Notes under the pieces: generated by a model
What the model was told of the DNA's origin: nothing
Database searches by the model: none
What the model saw: only the letters and a program-made list of their open reading frames with translations
Position numbers and translations under genes: made by a program
DNA from: Burkholderia sp. Leaf177
GTDB lineage: Bacteria > Pseudomonadota > Gammaproteobacteria > Burkholderiales > Burkholderiaceae
DNA: 64,000 nucleotides
Direction of reading: 5' to 3'
Assembly (NCBI RefSeq): GCF_001424345.1
Contig: NZ_LMPF01000001.1
Span: 637,751 to 701,750, forward strand
Shown here: in pieces, positions 22,819 through 31,762 of the stretch
Numbering within the stretch: position 1 is the first letter of the stretch
How the letters are laid out: each line of letters starts with the position of its first letter

Positions 22819-23702
22819 AAACGCCCACATCTGAATTCCTGACGACGCGCGGCACGCGCTTGCACGTACGACGCTGGGGCTCGCCCGATGCACCCATCCT
22901 CTTCATGTTGCACGGCTGGATGGACGTTTCCGCGTCGTTCCAATTTGTCGTCGATGCGCTTGCCGGCGACTGGCAGGTCATCGCCCCCGATGCTCGCGGT
23001 TTCGGTCTATCGGACTGGCCGGTGGCCGAAGGAAGGGGCGGGCACTACTGGTTCCAGGACTATCTCGCCGATCTCGATGCCCTGATCGACCACTACGCGC
23101 CGCATCGCGAGCAGGCGAACCTGGTCGGCCACAGCATGGGCGCGAACGTCGTTTGCCTGTATGCGGGCGTGCGGCCGGAGCGCGTGCGTCGTGTGGTCGA
23201 TCTGGAGGGATTCGGGATGGCCGCGACACAACCCGGCCGGGCGCCGGCACGCCTCGCGCAATGGCTGGACGATCTACGCATGCCGCCCGCGCTCAATACC
23301 TATGCCACGCTCGACGATGTCGCCCAGCGCCTGATCCGCACGAATCCGCGCTTGCCGCTCTCGAAGGCGCGGTTTCTGGCCCAACACTGGTCGAAGGCGG
23401 ATGACAGCGGCCGTTTCCACTTGCTGGCCGATCCCGCGCACAAGCTGCGTGGTCCGGTTTTGTATCGACTTGAAGAGGTCATGGCCATCTGGTCGAAAGT
23501 CGAGGCAAGGGTTTTGCACGTCGAAGCAGTCGGGTCGCCGACTCTCGCCGCGATTGCGGCTGACGTTCCTATCGATGAATTCAAGCAGCGCTTCACCGCT
23601 TTTGCCGACTGGCGCGAAGAATTTGTCCCCGACGCGGGTCACATGCTGCACCACGACCAGCCGGAGCGAATTGCAGCGCTGATAGAGGCGTTTTGCGGCT
23701 GA
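22815..23702 (+). CDS. Alpha/beta-hydrolase
   Basis: A 295-residue alpha/beta-hydrolase. Visible elements are the oxyanion segment LFMLHGWMDVSASFQ (about 31-45), APDARGFGLSDWP, the nucleophile elbow LVGHSMGANVVCL (Ser at about 106), and the catalytic His in DAGHMLHHDQP (about 277). Substrate unknown. Coupled by an ATGA overlap to the DUF455 gene, suggesting a joint role, though none is established. Confidence 0.87.
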   Translation: MKTPTSEFLTTRGTRLHVRRWGSPDAPILFMLHGWMDVSASFQFVVDALAGDWQVIAPDARGFGLSDWPVAEGRGGHYWFQDYLADLDALIDHYAPHREQANLVGHSMGANVVCLYAGVRPERVRRVVDLEGFGMAATQPGRAPARLAQWLDDLRMPPALNTYATLDDVAQRLIRTNPRLPLSKARFLAQHWSKADDSGRFHLLADPAHKLRGPVLYRLEEVMAIWSKVEARVLHVEAVGSPTLAAIAADVPIDEFKQRFTAFADWREEFVPDAGHMLHHDQPERIAALIEAFCG

Positions 23703-23754
23703 ACCGCTTTGACGCGTTGCAGTAGAATGAATAGATGACTACTGAGTTCCGCCG

Positions 23755-24585
23755 ATGAACGCCGACCTGCATTGCCACTCCACCGTCTCCGATGGCCAGC
23801 TCGCTCCAGCCGAAGTTGCCGCGCGGGCTCACGCGGGTGGCGTAACGTTGTGGTCGCTGACCGATCACGACCAGATCGGCGGCCAGCGCGAGGCGCGCGA
23901 AGCAGCCAAAGCGCTGGGCATGGACTACGTAGGCGGTGTCGAGATCTCGGTCACGTGGGCCGGCCGCACGGTTCACGTCGTTGGACTCAACGTGGACGCG
24001 GATTGCCAGGAACTCATCGATGGCCTTGCCGAGACGCGTAGTGGCCGCCGGGCCCGTGGCGAAGCCATCGGGCAAGCGCTGGCCGGAATCGGCATTTCCG
24101 GCGCCTACGAAGGCGCGCTAACCTACGTGAACGACCCGGCCATGATCTCGCGCACCCATTTCGCGCGATTTCTGGTGGACAAGGGATATGCCGAATCCAC
24201 GTCGGATGTGTTCTCTAAGTATCTCGGCGACGGAAAGCCCGGTTTTGTCGGGCATCGATGGTCGAAACTCGCCGACGCCATGAAGTGGATCAAGGCGGCA
24301 GGCGGCGAGGCGGTGATTGCGCACCCCGGACGCTACGACTTTTCGCAGGTCGAATTCGCCGCGCTTTTCGATGAATTCATCCAGCTCGGCGGCCGTGCCA
24401 TCGAAGTGGTGACAGGCAGTCACACGCCGGATCAGTATCGCGAATATGCGGACGTTGCGCGTCGTTATGGCTTCTACGCATCGCGCGGTTCGGATTTTCA
24501 TGCGGCGGGCGAAGGGCGTATCGACCTTGGCCAGTTGCCGCCGCTTCCCGCCGATCTGAAACCCGTATGGGAATGTCTGCGCTGA
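23755..24585 (+). CDS. PHP-domain phosphoesterase (3',5'-nucleoside bisphosphate phosphatase type)
   Basis: A 276-residue PHP-fold metalloenzyme. All metal motifs are present: NADLHCHSTVSDG (about 2-14), TDHDQIGG (about 36-43), a mid-protein SRTHFARF, HPGRYD (about 188) and GSDFHAAG (about 247). The family (YciV/RNase AM) hydrolyses 3',5'-bisphosphate nucleotides such as pAp and trims RNA 5' ends. The gene is complete and precedes a YciO-type gene, the same association seen in enterobacteria (yciV-yciO). Confidence 0.88.
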   Translation: MNADLHCHSTVSDGQLAPAEVAARAHAGGVTLWSLTDHDQIGGQREAREAAKALGMDYVGGVEISVTWAGRTVHVVGLNVDADCQELIDGLAETRSGRRARGEAIGQALAGIGISGAYEGALTYVNDPAMISRTHFARFLVDKGYAESTSDVFSKYLGDGKPGFVGHRWSKLADAMKWIKAAGGEAVIAHPGRYDFSQVEFAALFDEFIQLGGRAIEVVTGSHTPDQYREYADVARRYGFYASRGSDFHAAGEGRIDLGQLPPLPADLKPVWECLR

Positions 24586-24748
24586 ATTCCTGCGCTGAAA
24601 CTCGCATAATCCTTGTAGAACCCGGGCGCACTAGCGCCGTTTGTCGCGCAATGGCATTCATTTGCGGGTATTCTGCCGAGTTCACATTTTAAGTTTCGGG
24701 CAAAAACCAACCCGCTATTCTTCGGGCAACTTTTCTAGTCCTCTGGTC

Positions 24749-25390
24749 ATGTCTCAGTTCTTTCGGATTCACCCGGATAATCCGCAGCCGCGCCTGATCA
24801 ATCAGGCGGTGCAGATCATCAACGATGGCGGCATCGTCGCGTTGCCGACCGACTCGAGTTACGCGCTGGCGTGTCATCTCGACGACAAGAATGCCGTCGA
24901 GCGCATCCGCCGCATTCGCGGGCTCGACGATAAACAACTGCTTTCGCTGCTGGTACGGGATTTATCGGAGTTATCGAACTTTGCAATGGTCGATAACCGG
25001 AACTATCGTCTGATCAAATCCGTGACGCCGGGTCCTTACGTGTTCGTATTGCAGGCCACCAAGGAAGTCCCGCGCCGGCTTTCGCATCCGTCGCGCAAGA
25101 CCATTGGCCTGCGCGTGCCGAATCACGCGATCACGCTTGCGCTACTGGAAGCGCTCGGCCAGCCGCTGCTTGGCTCGACGCTGATCATGCCGGGTGACGT
25201 GCATCCGCTCAACGACGCCGAGGAAATTCGCGAGAAACTGGAAAAACAAATTGATCTCGTAATCGATGCCGGCGCGTGCCCAATGGAACCGTCCACCGTG
25301 ATCGACCTGACAGGCGAAGATCCGGTGCTCGTGCGTCCGGGGCTCGGCAGTCTGGAGCCTTTCGGGCTCACCGCTGACAACGCGCAATGA
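24749..25390 (+). CDS. YciO/YrdC/Sua5-family protein
   Basis: A 213-residue member of the TsaC/YciO fold. The N-terminal GGIVALPTDSSYALACHLDD (about 27-46), RRIRGLDDKQLLSLLVRDLSE and VTPGPYVFVLQATKEVPRR segments are characteristic. It resembles YciO more than the true threonylcarbamoyl-AMP synthase, so a tRNA t6A role is possible but not assumed. I chose the ATG at 24749 (MSQFFRIHPDNP), the conserved YciO start; 36 further open codons upstream look non-coding. Confidence 0.88.
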   Translation: MSQFFRIHPDNPQPRLINQAVQIINDGGIVALPTDSSYALACHLDDKNAVERIRRIRGLDDKQLLSLLVRDLSELSNFAMVDNRNYRLIKSVTPGPYVFVLQATKEVPRRLSHPSRKTIGLRVPNHAITLALLEALGQPLLGSTLIMPGDVHPLNDAEEIREKLEKQIDLVIDAGACPMEPSTVIDLTGEDPVLVRPGLGSLEPFGLTADNAQ

Positions 25391-25544
25391 CATCGTCGGC
25401 AAACATTTCTATCAGCTGATTTTCCGCAATGACACAATAGAACGAAGCGTGGGCACGAGCGCAGGGACACCGCGCAGCGGCCCGCGAAAGCTCGCAACGA
25501 CCCGCCATGAGTGGCGCCACAACTGCTTGATACAATAGCGAGCT

Positions 25545-26210
25545 ATGGATTCCTCCCTGATACAAACCATCGCGGTCTACGCGCTCCCCGTGATTTTCGC
25601 GATCACGCTGCACGAGGCCGCGCACGGCTATGCGGCCCGCCTTCTCGGCGACAACACGGCGTACGTGCTCGGGCGCGTTTCGCTCAATCCGATGCGCCAC
25701 ATCGATCCCATCGGCACGTTGGCCATTCCGCTGGTGCTCTATTTCGTCACGAGCGGCGCATTCATGTTCGGTTACGCAAAACCGGTTCCGGTCGCGTTCG
25801 GCAATCTGCGCAACCCGCGCTGGGGCAGCTTGTGGGTCGCGGCTGCCGGCCCGGCGAGTAACTTCGCGCAGGCGCTGATCTGGGACGTGATCGCCGTGCT
25901 GCTCGCAGCTTTCAACGTCAACGAACCGTTTTTGACGCGCATGGCCGCGGCGGGCGTCGGCGTGAATCTCGTGCTGGGCGTGCTCAACCTTTTTCCGCTG
26001 CCGCCGCTCGACGGCGGTCGCGTGCTGATGGCTTTGCTGCCGGTGCGCGCATCGATCATGTTGTCGCGGCTCGAGCCGTACGGATTTTTTATCGTGATGG
26101 CGCTGGTCATGACCGGCACCCTGACGCGTTTCTGGCTCGGACCGCTGGTGAGCGCCGGCTACGTTGCGGTGTCGGCCGTCTTGAATCCCCTTGCTTCGCT
26201 TTTCCAATAA
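25545..26210 (+). CDS. Site-2 protease family (M50) membrane metalloprotease
   Basis: A 221-residue polytopic membrane protein with about five TM helices. The zinc-binding HEXXH lies in the first helix (AITLHEAAHGYAARLLGD, about 20-37) and the second metal motif is PPLDGGRVLMALLP (about 153-166). These compact M50B proteases cut membrane-embedded substrates; the substrate here is unknown. It lies 4 bp upstream of trpS in the same direction, so cotranscription is likely. Confidence 0.9.
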   Translation: MDSSLIQTIAVYALPVIFAITLHEAAHGYAARLLGDNTAYVLGRVSLNPMRHIDPIGTLAIPLVLYFVTSGAFMFGYAKPVPVAFGNLRNPRWGSLWVAAAGPASNFAQALIWDVIAVLLAAFNVNEPFLTRMAAAGVGVNLVLGVLNLFPLPPLDGGRVLMALLPVRASIMLSRLEPYGFFIVMALVMTGTLTRFWLGPLVSAGYVAVSAVLNPLASLFQ

Positions 26211-26214
26211 AACC

Positions 26215-27417
26215 ATGTTCCCTGACCGTATCTTCTCCGGCATGCGGCCTACCGGCTCGCTGCATCTAGGCCACTATCACGGCGTGCTCAAGAACTGGGT
26301 GCGGCTGCAGTCCGAATACCCGTGCTTTTTCGCGGTCGTCGACTGGCATGCACTGACGACGCACTACGAAACGCCCGAGGTCATCGAGAAGAACGTGTGG
26401 GAAGTGCTGATCGACTGGCTCGCGTCAGGCATCGATCCGGCGCAAGCGACGCTTTTCATCCAGAGCCGCGTGCCTGAACATGCCGAGCTGGCGCTGTTGC
26501 TCGGCATGGGAACGCCGCTCGGCTGGCTCGAACGCGTGCCGACCTACAAGGAACAGATCGAGAAGCTCAAGGAAAAAGATCTGACCACGTACGGTTTTCT
26601 CGGTTATCCGGTGCTGATGGCCGCGGACATCTTGTTGTATCGCGCGTCGCTCGTGCCGGTGGGCGAGGACCAGGTGCCGCACGTGGAAATGACGCGTGAA
26701 ATCGCGCGGCGCTTCAACTATCTTTATGGACGTGAAGCGGATTTCGAAGATAAGGCGCTCGATGCTGCCAAGAAGCTCGGCGGCAAGCGTTCGAAGCTTT
26801 ATCACGAGTTGCGCGTCGCGTATCAGCAAGAAGGTGACAACGAAGCGCTCGAACAAGCACGCGCGATGTTGCAGGAATCGCAGAGCTTGTCCATGAACGA
26901 TCGCGAGCGCCTTTTCGGTTATCTGGAAGGCGCGCGCAAGATCATCCTGGTCGAGCCGCAAGTGTTGTTGACCGAAGCGTCGCGCATGCCCGGTCTCGAC
27001 GGCGCCAAGATGTCCAAGTCGTATGGCAATACCATCGGCTTGCGTGAAGACGCGGAAAGCATCACGAAGAAAGTGCGCACCATGCCGACCGATCCGGCGC
27101 GCGTTCGCCGCACCGATCCGGGCGATCCGGACAAATGCCCGGTATGGCAGCTGCATCAGGTCTATACCGACGAAGCCACGCACGAATGGGTGCAAAAAGG
27201 TTGTCGCACGGCCGGAATTGGCTGCCTCGAATGCAAGCAGCCGGTGATTGAAGGGATCTTGCGCGAGCAGCAGCCCATGCTCGAGCGCGCGCAAAAGTAC
27301 ATGGACGATCCTTCGCTGTTGCGCGCCATCGTGGCTGACGGTTGCGACAAGGCGCGCAAATTCGCGGTCGAAACCATGCGCGAAGTTCGCGACGCCATGG
27401 GCCTTTCCTATAATTGA
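26215..27417 (+). CDS. trpS: Tryptophanyl-tRNA synthetase
   Basis: A 400-residue class I synthetase that charges tRNA-Trp. The HIGH-type motif is in TGSLHLGHYHG (about 11-21) and the KMSKS loop in DGAKMSKSYGN (about 261-271). An insertion in the C-terminal part contains a Cys pair (GIGCLECKQ), found in the longer TrpRS form of this lineage. The start is the ATG at 26215 (MFPDRIFSGMRPTG). A methyltransferase gene follows directly. Confidence 0.96.
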   Translation: MFPDRIFSGMRPTGSLHLGHYHGVLKNWVRLQSEYPCFFAVVDWHALTTHYETPEVIEKNVWEVLIDWLASGIDPAQATLFIQSRVPEHAELALLLGMGTPLGWLERVPTYKEQIEKLKEKDLTTYGFLGYPVLMAADILLYRASLVPVGEDQVPHVEMTREIARRFNYLYGREADFEDKALDAAKKLGGKRSKLYHELRVAYQQEGDNEALEQARAMLQESQSLSMNDRERLFGYLEGARKIILVEPQVLLTEASRMPGLDGAKMSKSYGNTIGLREDAESITKKVRTMPTDPARVRRTDPGDPDKCPVWQLHQVYTDEATHEWVQKGCRTAGIGCLECKQPVIEGILREQQPMLERAQKYMDDPSLLRAIVADGCDKARKFAVETMREVRDAMGLSYN

Positions 27418-27428
27418 AGCATCGAGTA

Positions 27429-28037
27429 ATGTCGACTACTGCGCCGCATACGCCTCCAACAACTGCCAGCGAATGGATCGTGCAATGGTCGCATCTGGTG
27501 GAGAAGGGCGGTGCGGTCCTCGACGTCGCCGCCGGCAACGGCCGTCATGCGCGTTATTTTGCGTCGCGGGGACATAACGTTTTGGCGTTGGACCACGATG
27601 AAACCGCGCTCGCGAATCTCGCTGCCGTGCAGCACGTAACCACGCGCCGCGCTGATCTGGAAAATGCGGCGTGGCCCTTGCGCGAAGACGAAAAGTTCGT
27701 CGCCGTGGTGGTGACGAATTACCTTCACCGACCGCTGTTTCCCTTCCTTTTCGATGCACTCGCGCCCGGCGGCGTCCTGCTCTACGAAACCTTTGCCGCG
27801 GGCAACGCGCAATACGGCAAACCATCGAATCCCGACTTCCTGCTCAATCCCGGCGAATTGCTGGACGCGGTCCGCCCGCGCTTGCGAGTCATCGCTTATC
27901 AGGATGGTTTTATCAGCGTGCCGCGTGCATCCTGTGTGCAGCGCATTTGCGCAGTAGCTGAGCAGGCGCCACAGTCTTCTGGCCTTACGGACCGTAACAA
28001 TGCCGCAACCCCGGATCGTTACGTTCTGCAGGGCTAA
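27429..28037 (+). CDS. Class I SAM-dependent methyltransferase
   Basis: A 202-residue Rossmann-fold methyltransferase. Motif I is GGAVLDVAAGNGRHARYFAS (about 26-45), motif II LALDHDETAL (about 52), and a C-terminal beta-strand region YETFAAGN (about 123) resembles TehB-like enzymes. Substrate unknown. The start could be the TTG at 27414 overlapping the trpS stop, or the ATG at 27429, which I prefer. It sits between trpS and dapA in the same direction. Confidence 0.82.
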   Translation: MSTTAPHTPPTTASEWIVQWSHLVEKGGAVLDVAAGNGRHARYFASRGHNVLALDHDETALANLAAVQHVTTRRADLENAAWPLREDEKFVAVVVTNYLHRPLFPFLFDALAPGGVLLYETFAAGNAQYGKPSNPDFLLNPGELLDAVRPRLRVIAYQDGFISVPRASCVQRICAVAEQAPQSSGLTDRNNAATPDRYVLQG

Positions 28038-28079
28038 TCCGCTACAATCGCTTTTTCCGACCAATTTCCATAGCGTTTC

Positions 28080-28985
28080 ATGACAAACGGAACACACGGC
28101 GGCATCCAGATCCGCGGCAGCATTCCTGCCATCGTCACCCCGATGCACGAGGACGGTAGTCTCGATCTGCCGGCGTTTCGAAAACTGATCGACTGGCATG
28201 TCGAAGAGGGTTCGAACGGACTCGTGGTCGTCGGCACCAGCGGTGAATCAGCCACGCTTTCCGTGGAAGAGCACGTGCTGATGGTGAAAACCGCCGTCGA
28301 CCATGCTGCAAAGCGCTTCCCGATCATCGCGGGCGCGGGTGGCAATTCCACCTCTGAAGCCGTCGAACTGGCGCGCGCCGCGAAAGAAGTTGGCGCCGAC
28401 GCCACGTTGCAAGTTGTTCCTTACTACAACAAGCCCACGCAGGAAGGCATGTACCAGCACTTCCGCAAGATCGCGGAATCGGTCGATCTGCCTGTGATCC
28501 TGTACAACGTGCCCGGCCGTACCGTTGCCGACATGAACCACGACACCGTGATTCGCCTGGCGAGCGTGCCGGGGATCATCGGCGTGAAGGAAGCGACGGG
28601 CAACATCGACCGTGCGGCGAACCTGATCAAGGAAGCACCAGAGCATTTCGCCATCTACAGCGGCGACGACCCAACCGCAATCGCATTGATGCTGCTCGGC
28701 GGCCACGGCAATATTTCGGTGACGGCGAACGTCGCACCGCGCGCCATGAGCGAACTTTGCCGCGCAGCGCTCGCTGGCGACGCCATCACGGCACGCAAGA
28801 TTCATTTGAGCCTTTTGTCCCTGCACAAAAACATGTTTTGTGAATCGAACCCGATTCCCGCGAAGTGGGCGCTTACCGCGCTTGGCCGCATGGAAAGCGG
28901 GATTCGCCTGCCGCTGACGCCGCTCGACGCCCGGTATCACGACGTCGTGCGCGATGCGTTGCGCGAGACAGGGCTTTTGGCCTGA
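28080..28985 (+). CDS. dapA: 4-hydroxy-tetrahydrodipicolinate synthase
   Basis: A 301-residue TIM-barrel aldolase that condenses pyruvate with aspartate semialdehyde, the first step of the lysine/diaminopimelate branch. Signature 1 is [14 protein letters not shown] (about 49-62), the catalytic Tyr lies in [11 protein letters not shown] (about 115-125), and the Schiff-base Lys in [11 protein letters not shown] (about 169). Length is typical. A TACAAT at 28043-28048 could be its -10 box. bamC follows, the dapA-bamC order common in proteobacteria. Confidence 0.97.
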   Translation: MTNGTHGGIQIRGSIPAIVTPMHEDGSLDLPAFRKLIDWHVEEGSNGLVVVGTSGESATLSVEEHVLMVKTAVDHAAKRFPIIAGAGGNSTSEAVELARAAKEVGADATLQVVPYYNKPTQEGMYQHFRKIAESVDLPVILYNVPGRTVADMNHDTVIRLASVPGIIGVKEATGNIDRAANLIKEAPEHFAIYSGDDPTAIALMLLGGHGNISVTANVAPRAMSELCRAALAGDAITARKIHLSLLSLHKNMFCESNPIPAKWALTALGRMESGIRLPLTPLDARYHDVVRDALRETGLLA

Positions 28986-29153
28986 CTTACCGAAAGGCGA
29001 ATGCGCTTGAACATCACGCGCGTTCGCCTGTTTGCAGTGCATCCCGGCCGCGCTACCGTTCGGCCAGCCAGCGAGTGTCATCAACCCGTCGTTCATCGAC
29101 CCGTTCCCGGCTTAGCTTCCAGGCAACGCGCATTCAGCATCACGAAGGACCTC

Positions 29154-30296
29154 ATGAAACGTTCCGCCTTATTCAATCACGCTCGCAGTCTGGGCGTGCT
29201 GTCGCTTGGAATCGGCACGCTTATCTCGCTTGCCGGTTGTGACACGTTGAACGACTGGCTCGCGCCGGATCGTGTGAACTACAAGGGTGCTGAAACGGCG
29301 CCATCGCTTGCCGTGCCATCGGACCTGACCACGGGCGACATCAGCCAGCGTTATGCAGCCCCGCCCAAACTCAACTCGCTCGGCGGCGCCGCGCCCCGTT
29401 CGCTGACGCCGGCGGGTAATGCAACGGTCGGCTTGCCGACGCCGCAAGACCCGTTCGGCATGCACGTGGAACGCGACGGCGATCGCCGCTGGCTCGTGGT
29501 CGATGGCCGTTCGCCCGACCAGCTCTGGCCGCAGTTGCAGGAGTTCTGGGAAGAGAACGGCTTCACGCTCAAAACCGATGCGCCGGCGACCGGCATCATG
29601 TCCACCGACTGGGCTGAAAACCGCGCGAACATTCCGGACGACTGGTTCAGGAAGAGCGTGGGCAAGCTGATCGACTTTGCATATTCATCGGGTACGCGCG
29701 ACCAGTTCCGCACGCTCGTGGAACGTGGTTCGAACAACTCCACGGACATTTCGATCAGCCACAGCGCAATGGAAGAAGTGCTCACCGGCCAGGACAAGAC
29801 ATCGTCCAAATGGGAAGAACGTCCGCGCAACCCGGCGCTCGAAGCGGCGTTCCTTGCGAAGCTGATGGAGAAGTTCGGTCTGACGGACGCGCAAGCCAAG
29901 CAATTGCTGACCGATGCACGTCCGGCGGAACCTGCCATCGCGCTCGATCAATCAGGTGGTACGTCCACGCTCGACATTTCCGAGCCGTTCGATCGCGCCT
30001 GGTTGCGAGTCGGCCTGGCGCTGGATCGTACGAATTTCACGGTGGACAACCGCGACCGCGCGAAGGGCGTGTACTACGTGCGTTTCTCCGATTCCATGGC
30101 AGAGCTGAAGAAGGAAGGCTTGCTTGGCAAGCTGTTCAGTGGCGGCACGCCGAAGCCATCGCGGGAATTCATGGTCAATGTGCGTCCGAAAGCCGATGCC
30201 CTGACCCAGATCGCAGTGGTCGATGCCAACGGCCAGGTCGATACATCCACTGATGCTCAGCGCATTGTCGCGTTGCTGCACGCACAGTTGAACTAG
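29154..30296 (+). CDS. bamC: Outer membrane protein assembly factor BamC
   Basis: A 381-residue outer-membrane lipoprotein of the BAM complex, which inserts beta-barrel proteins. A signal peptide ends in the lipobox SLAGC (Cys at about 25). An unstructured region with PSLAVPSDLT (about 45) that contacts BamD follows, and then two helix-grip domains (about 110-215 and 260-380). I chose the ATG at 29154, preceded by AAGGA, which places the signal peptide at the N-terminus; 51 open codons upstream are not used. Confidence 0.93.
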   Translation: MKRSALFNHARSLGVLSLGIGTLISLAGCDTLNDWLAPDRVNYKGAETAPSLAVPSDLTTGDISQRYAAPPKLNSLGGAAPRSLTPAGNATVGLPTPQDPFGMHVERDGDRRWLVVDGRSPDQLWPQLQEFWEENGFTLKTDAPATGIMSTDWAENRANIPDDWFRKSVGKLIDFAYSSGTRDQFRTLVERGSNNSTDISISHSAMEEVLTGQDKTSSKWEERPRNPALEAAFLAKLMEKFGLTDAQAKQLLTDARPAEPAIALDQSGGTSTLDISEPFDRAWLRVGLALDRTNFTVDNRDRAKGVYYVRFSDSMAELKKEGLLGKLFSGGTPKPSREFMVNVRPKADALTQIAVVDANGQVDTSTDAQRIVALLHAQLN

Positions 30297-30306
30297 GTTC
30301 TCGCCA

Positions 30307-31080
30307 ATGCGCTTTGCCAGTCTCGGCAGTGGCAGTGAAGGCAACGCACTGCTGGTCGAGTCGACGAGCGGCACGACCACCACGCGTGTGCTGCTGGACT
30401 GCGGTTTCTCGGCCAAGGAAGTCGAGCGGCGCCTGGCGCGGCTCGACGTTCGCCCTGATCAGCTCGATGCCATTTTCATCACGCACGAGCATACGGATCA
30501 CATCGGCGGCGCGCTGACACTGGCGCGTAAATGGTCCATTCCATTGCACATGAGCTGGGGCACGGCGCGCGCGGTTGGCGCCGACGACGCGCCGGTCGAT
30601 TTACACGTGCTTTGGGGCGACGAGAGCGTCGCTGTAGGTAATCTGCATGTGTTGCCTTATACCGTTCCCCACGACGCACGCGAGCCCCTCCAGTACGTGT
30701 TTTCCGACGGCGCAAGCCGCTTGGGCGTCCTGACGGATGTGGGTGTCGCCACGCCGCATATCACCAGCACCTTGAGTGGTTGCGACGCGCTGGTGCTCGA
30801 ATCGAACCATGACGTAGAGATGCTCGCCACGAGCCGATATCCGGCGTCGTTGAAGGCGCGCATCGGCGGCATGCACGGGCATCTGAACAACGATGCCGCG
30901 GCCGCCATCCTCGCGTCGCTGGACCGATCGAAATTGCGCCATCTGGTCGCGGCGCACCTGAGCCAGCAGAACAACCTGCCGGCGCTCGCCCAGGCGGCGC
31001 TGGCTGCCGTTTTAGGCGCTACAGCCACCGACGTGATGGTTGCAACGCAAACCGACGGCTTCGACTGGTTGTCCCTCTAA
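30307..31080 (+). CDS. Metallo-beta-lactamase-fold hydrolase (YycJ/WalJ-like)
   Basis: A 257-residue MBL-fold protein. The metal-binding HxHxDH motif is in ITHEHTDHIGG (about 58-68), and further histidines occur in TVPHDA and GMHGHLNND. The opening MRFASLGSGSEGNALLVE is typical of the YycJ/WalJ group of putative single-strand 5'-3' exonucleases. It lies 10 bp downstream of bamC and is followed by a strong terminator, so dapA-bamC-MBL probably form one unit. Confidence 0.87.
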   Translation: MRFASLGSGSEGNALLVESTSGTTTTRVLLDCGFSAKEVERRLARLDVRPDQLDAIFITHEHTDHIGGALTLARKWSIPLHMSWGTARAVGADDAPVDLHVLWGDESVAVGNLHVLPYTVPHDAREPLQYVFSDGASRLGVLTDVGVATPHITSTLSGCDALVLESNHDVEMLATSRYPASLKARIGGMHGHLNNDAAAAILASLDRSKLRHLVAAHLSQQNNLPALAQAALAAVLGATATDVMVATQTDGFDWLSL

Positions 31081-31124
31081 AACACCTCGTATTCCGAACG
31101 ATAAAATCCAGATGCAGCAGACGT

Positions 31125-31153
31125 AAAAAAACCGGCCCGAGGGCCGGTTTTTT
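31125..31153. terminator. Rho-independent terminator after the MBL-fold gene
   Basis: AAAAAACCGGCCC / GGGCCGGTTTTTT with a GAG loop, 44 bp after the stop codon. It has both an A-run and a T-run and can serve the convergent lipoprotein gene as well. Confidence 0.9.
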
Positions 31154-31255
31154 CGTAAGCCTACAAATTCAACCTTGTGGGCTTACTGCGGAGGCTTCGT
31201 TTCCTGCTGTATAGATAATGCTCAAGAGCGGGAAACTAGGCCTCTGACTGATTGC

Positions 31256-31525
31256 TTACTGGCTTGCGCCCGAAGCAGCAGCAGCCGGAGCAGCAGCGTC
31301 CGATGCCGTTGCAGCAGCCGAAGCTGCGTCGCTTGCAGCAGCCGTAGCGCTCGATGCTGCGTCCGTTGCGGAAGCCGCAGCGTCCGAAGCAGCAGCTGCC
31401 GGTGCCGAAGCAGCCGACGTATCGCTAGCAGCGCCCGGAGCAGCCGTATCGCTAGACTTGTTGCATGCAGCAAGAGCAACAGCAGCCAACAGGGATGCTA
31501 CGAGGAGAGATTTCTTCATGATCAC
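31256..31525 (-). CDS. Small Ala/Ser/Asp-rich lipoprotein
   Basis: An 89-residue protein (87 from the ATG at 31519). A signal peptide ends in a lipobox ALAAC (Cys at about 21). The mature part is almost only Ala, Ser, Asp, Thr and Pro in repeating AASDAAS-like units. No function known. Such Ala-rich lipoproteins may form extended helices at the envelope, somewhat like Lpp, but this is speculative. Low sequence complexity makes homology calls unsafe. Confidence 0.65.
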   Translation of the reverse strand: MIMKKSLLVASLLAAVALAACNKSSDTAAPGAASDTSAASAPAAAASDAAASATDAASSATAAASDAASAAATASDAAAPAAAASGASQ

Positions 31526-31762
31526 GTCCTTTTATGGTTAAAGGTAAGCAACAGCGCAAAGTACCGGTAATGTGTGCTCCAACACCGACCCGGGCCGTTG
31601 TGGACTCACATTATGTATGGTTGTGAGACTTCCTACGGCTTGGGCGGAAATTATATGCACTTTCGTACTGACCGTCGATAAACGCAGGGACAATACGTTG
31701 TCTTTCTCATACATTTCATCAGCCTGCGATAACAACCCGGCGAACTACAAGACCAAACAACG

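Noticed and set aside
31175..31570. 131-residue Ser/Arg/Cys-rich plus-strand ORF
   Set aside because: It is the shadow of the Ala/Ser-rich lipoprotein gene on the other strand.
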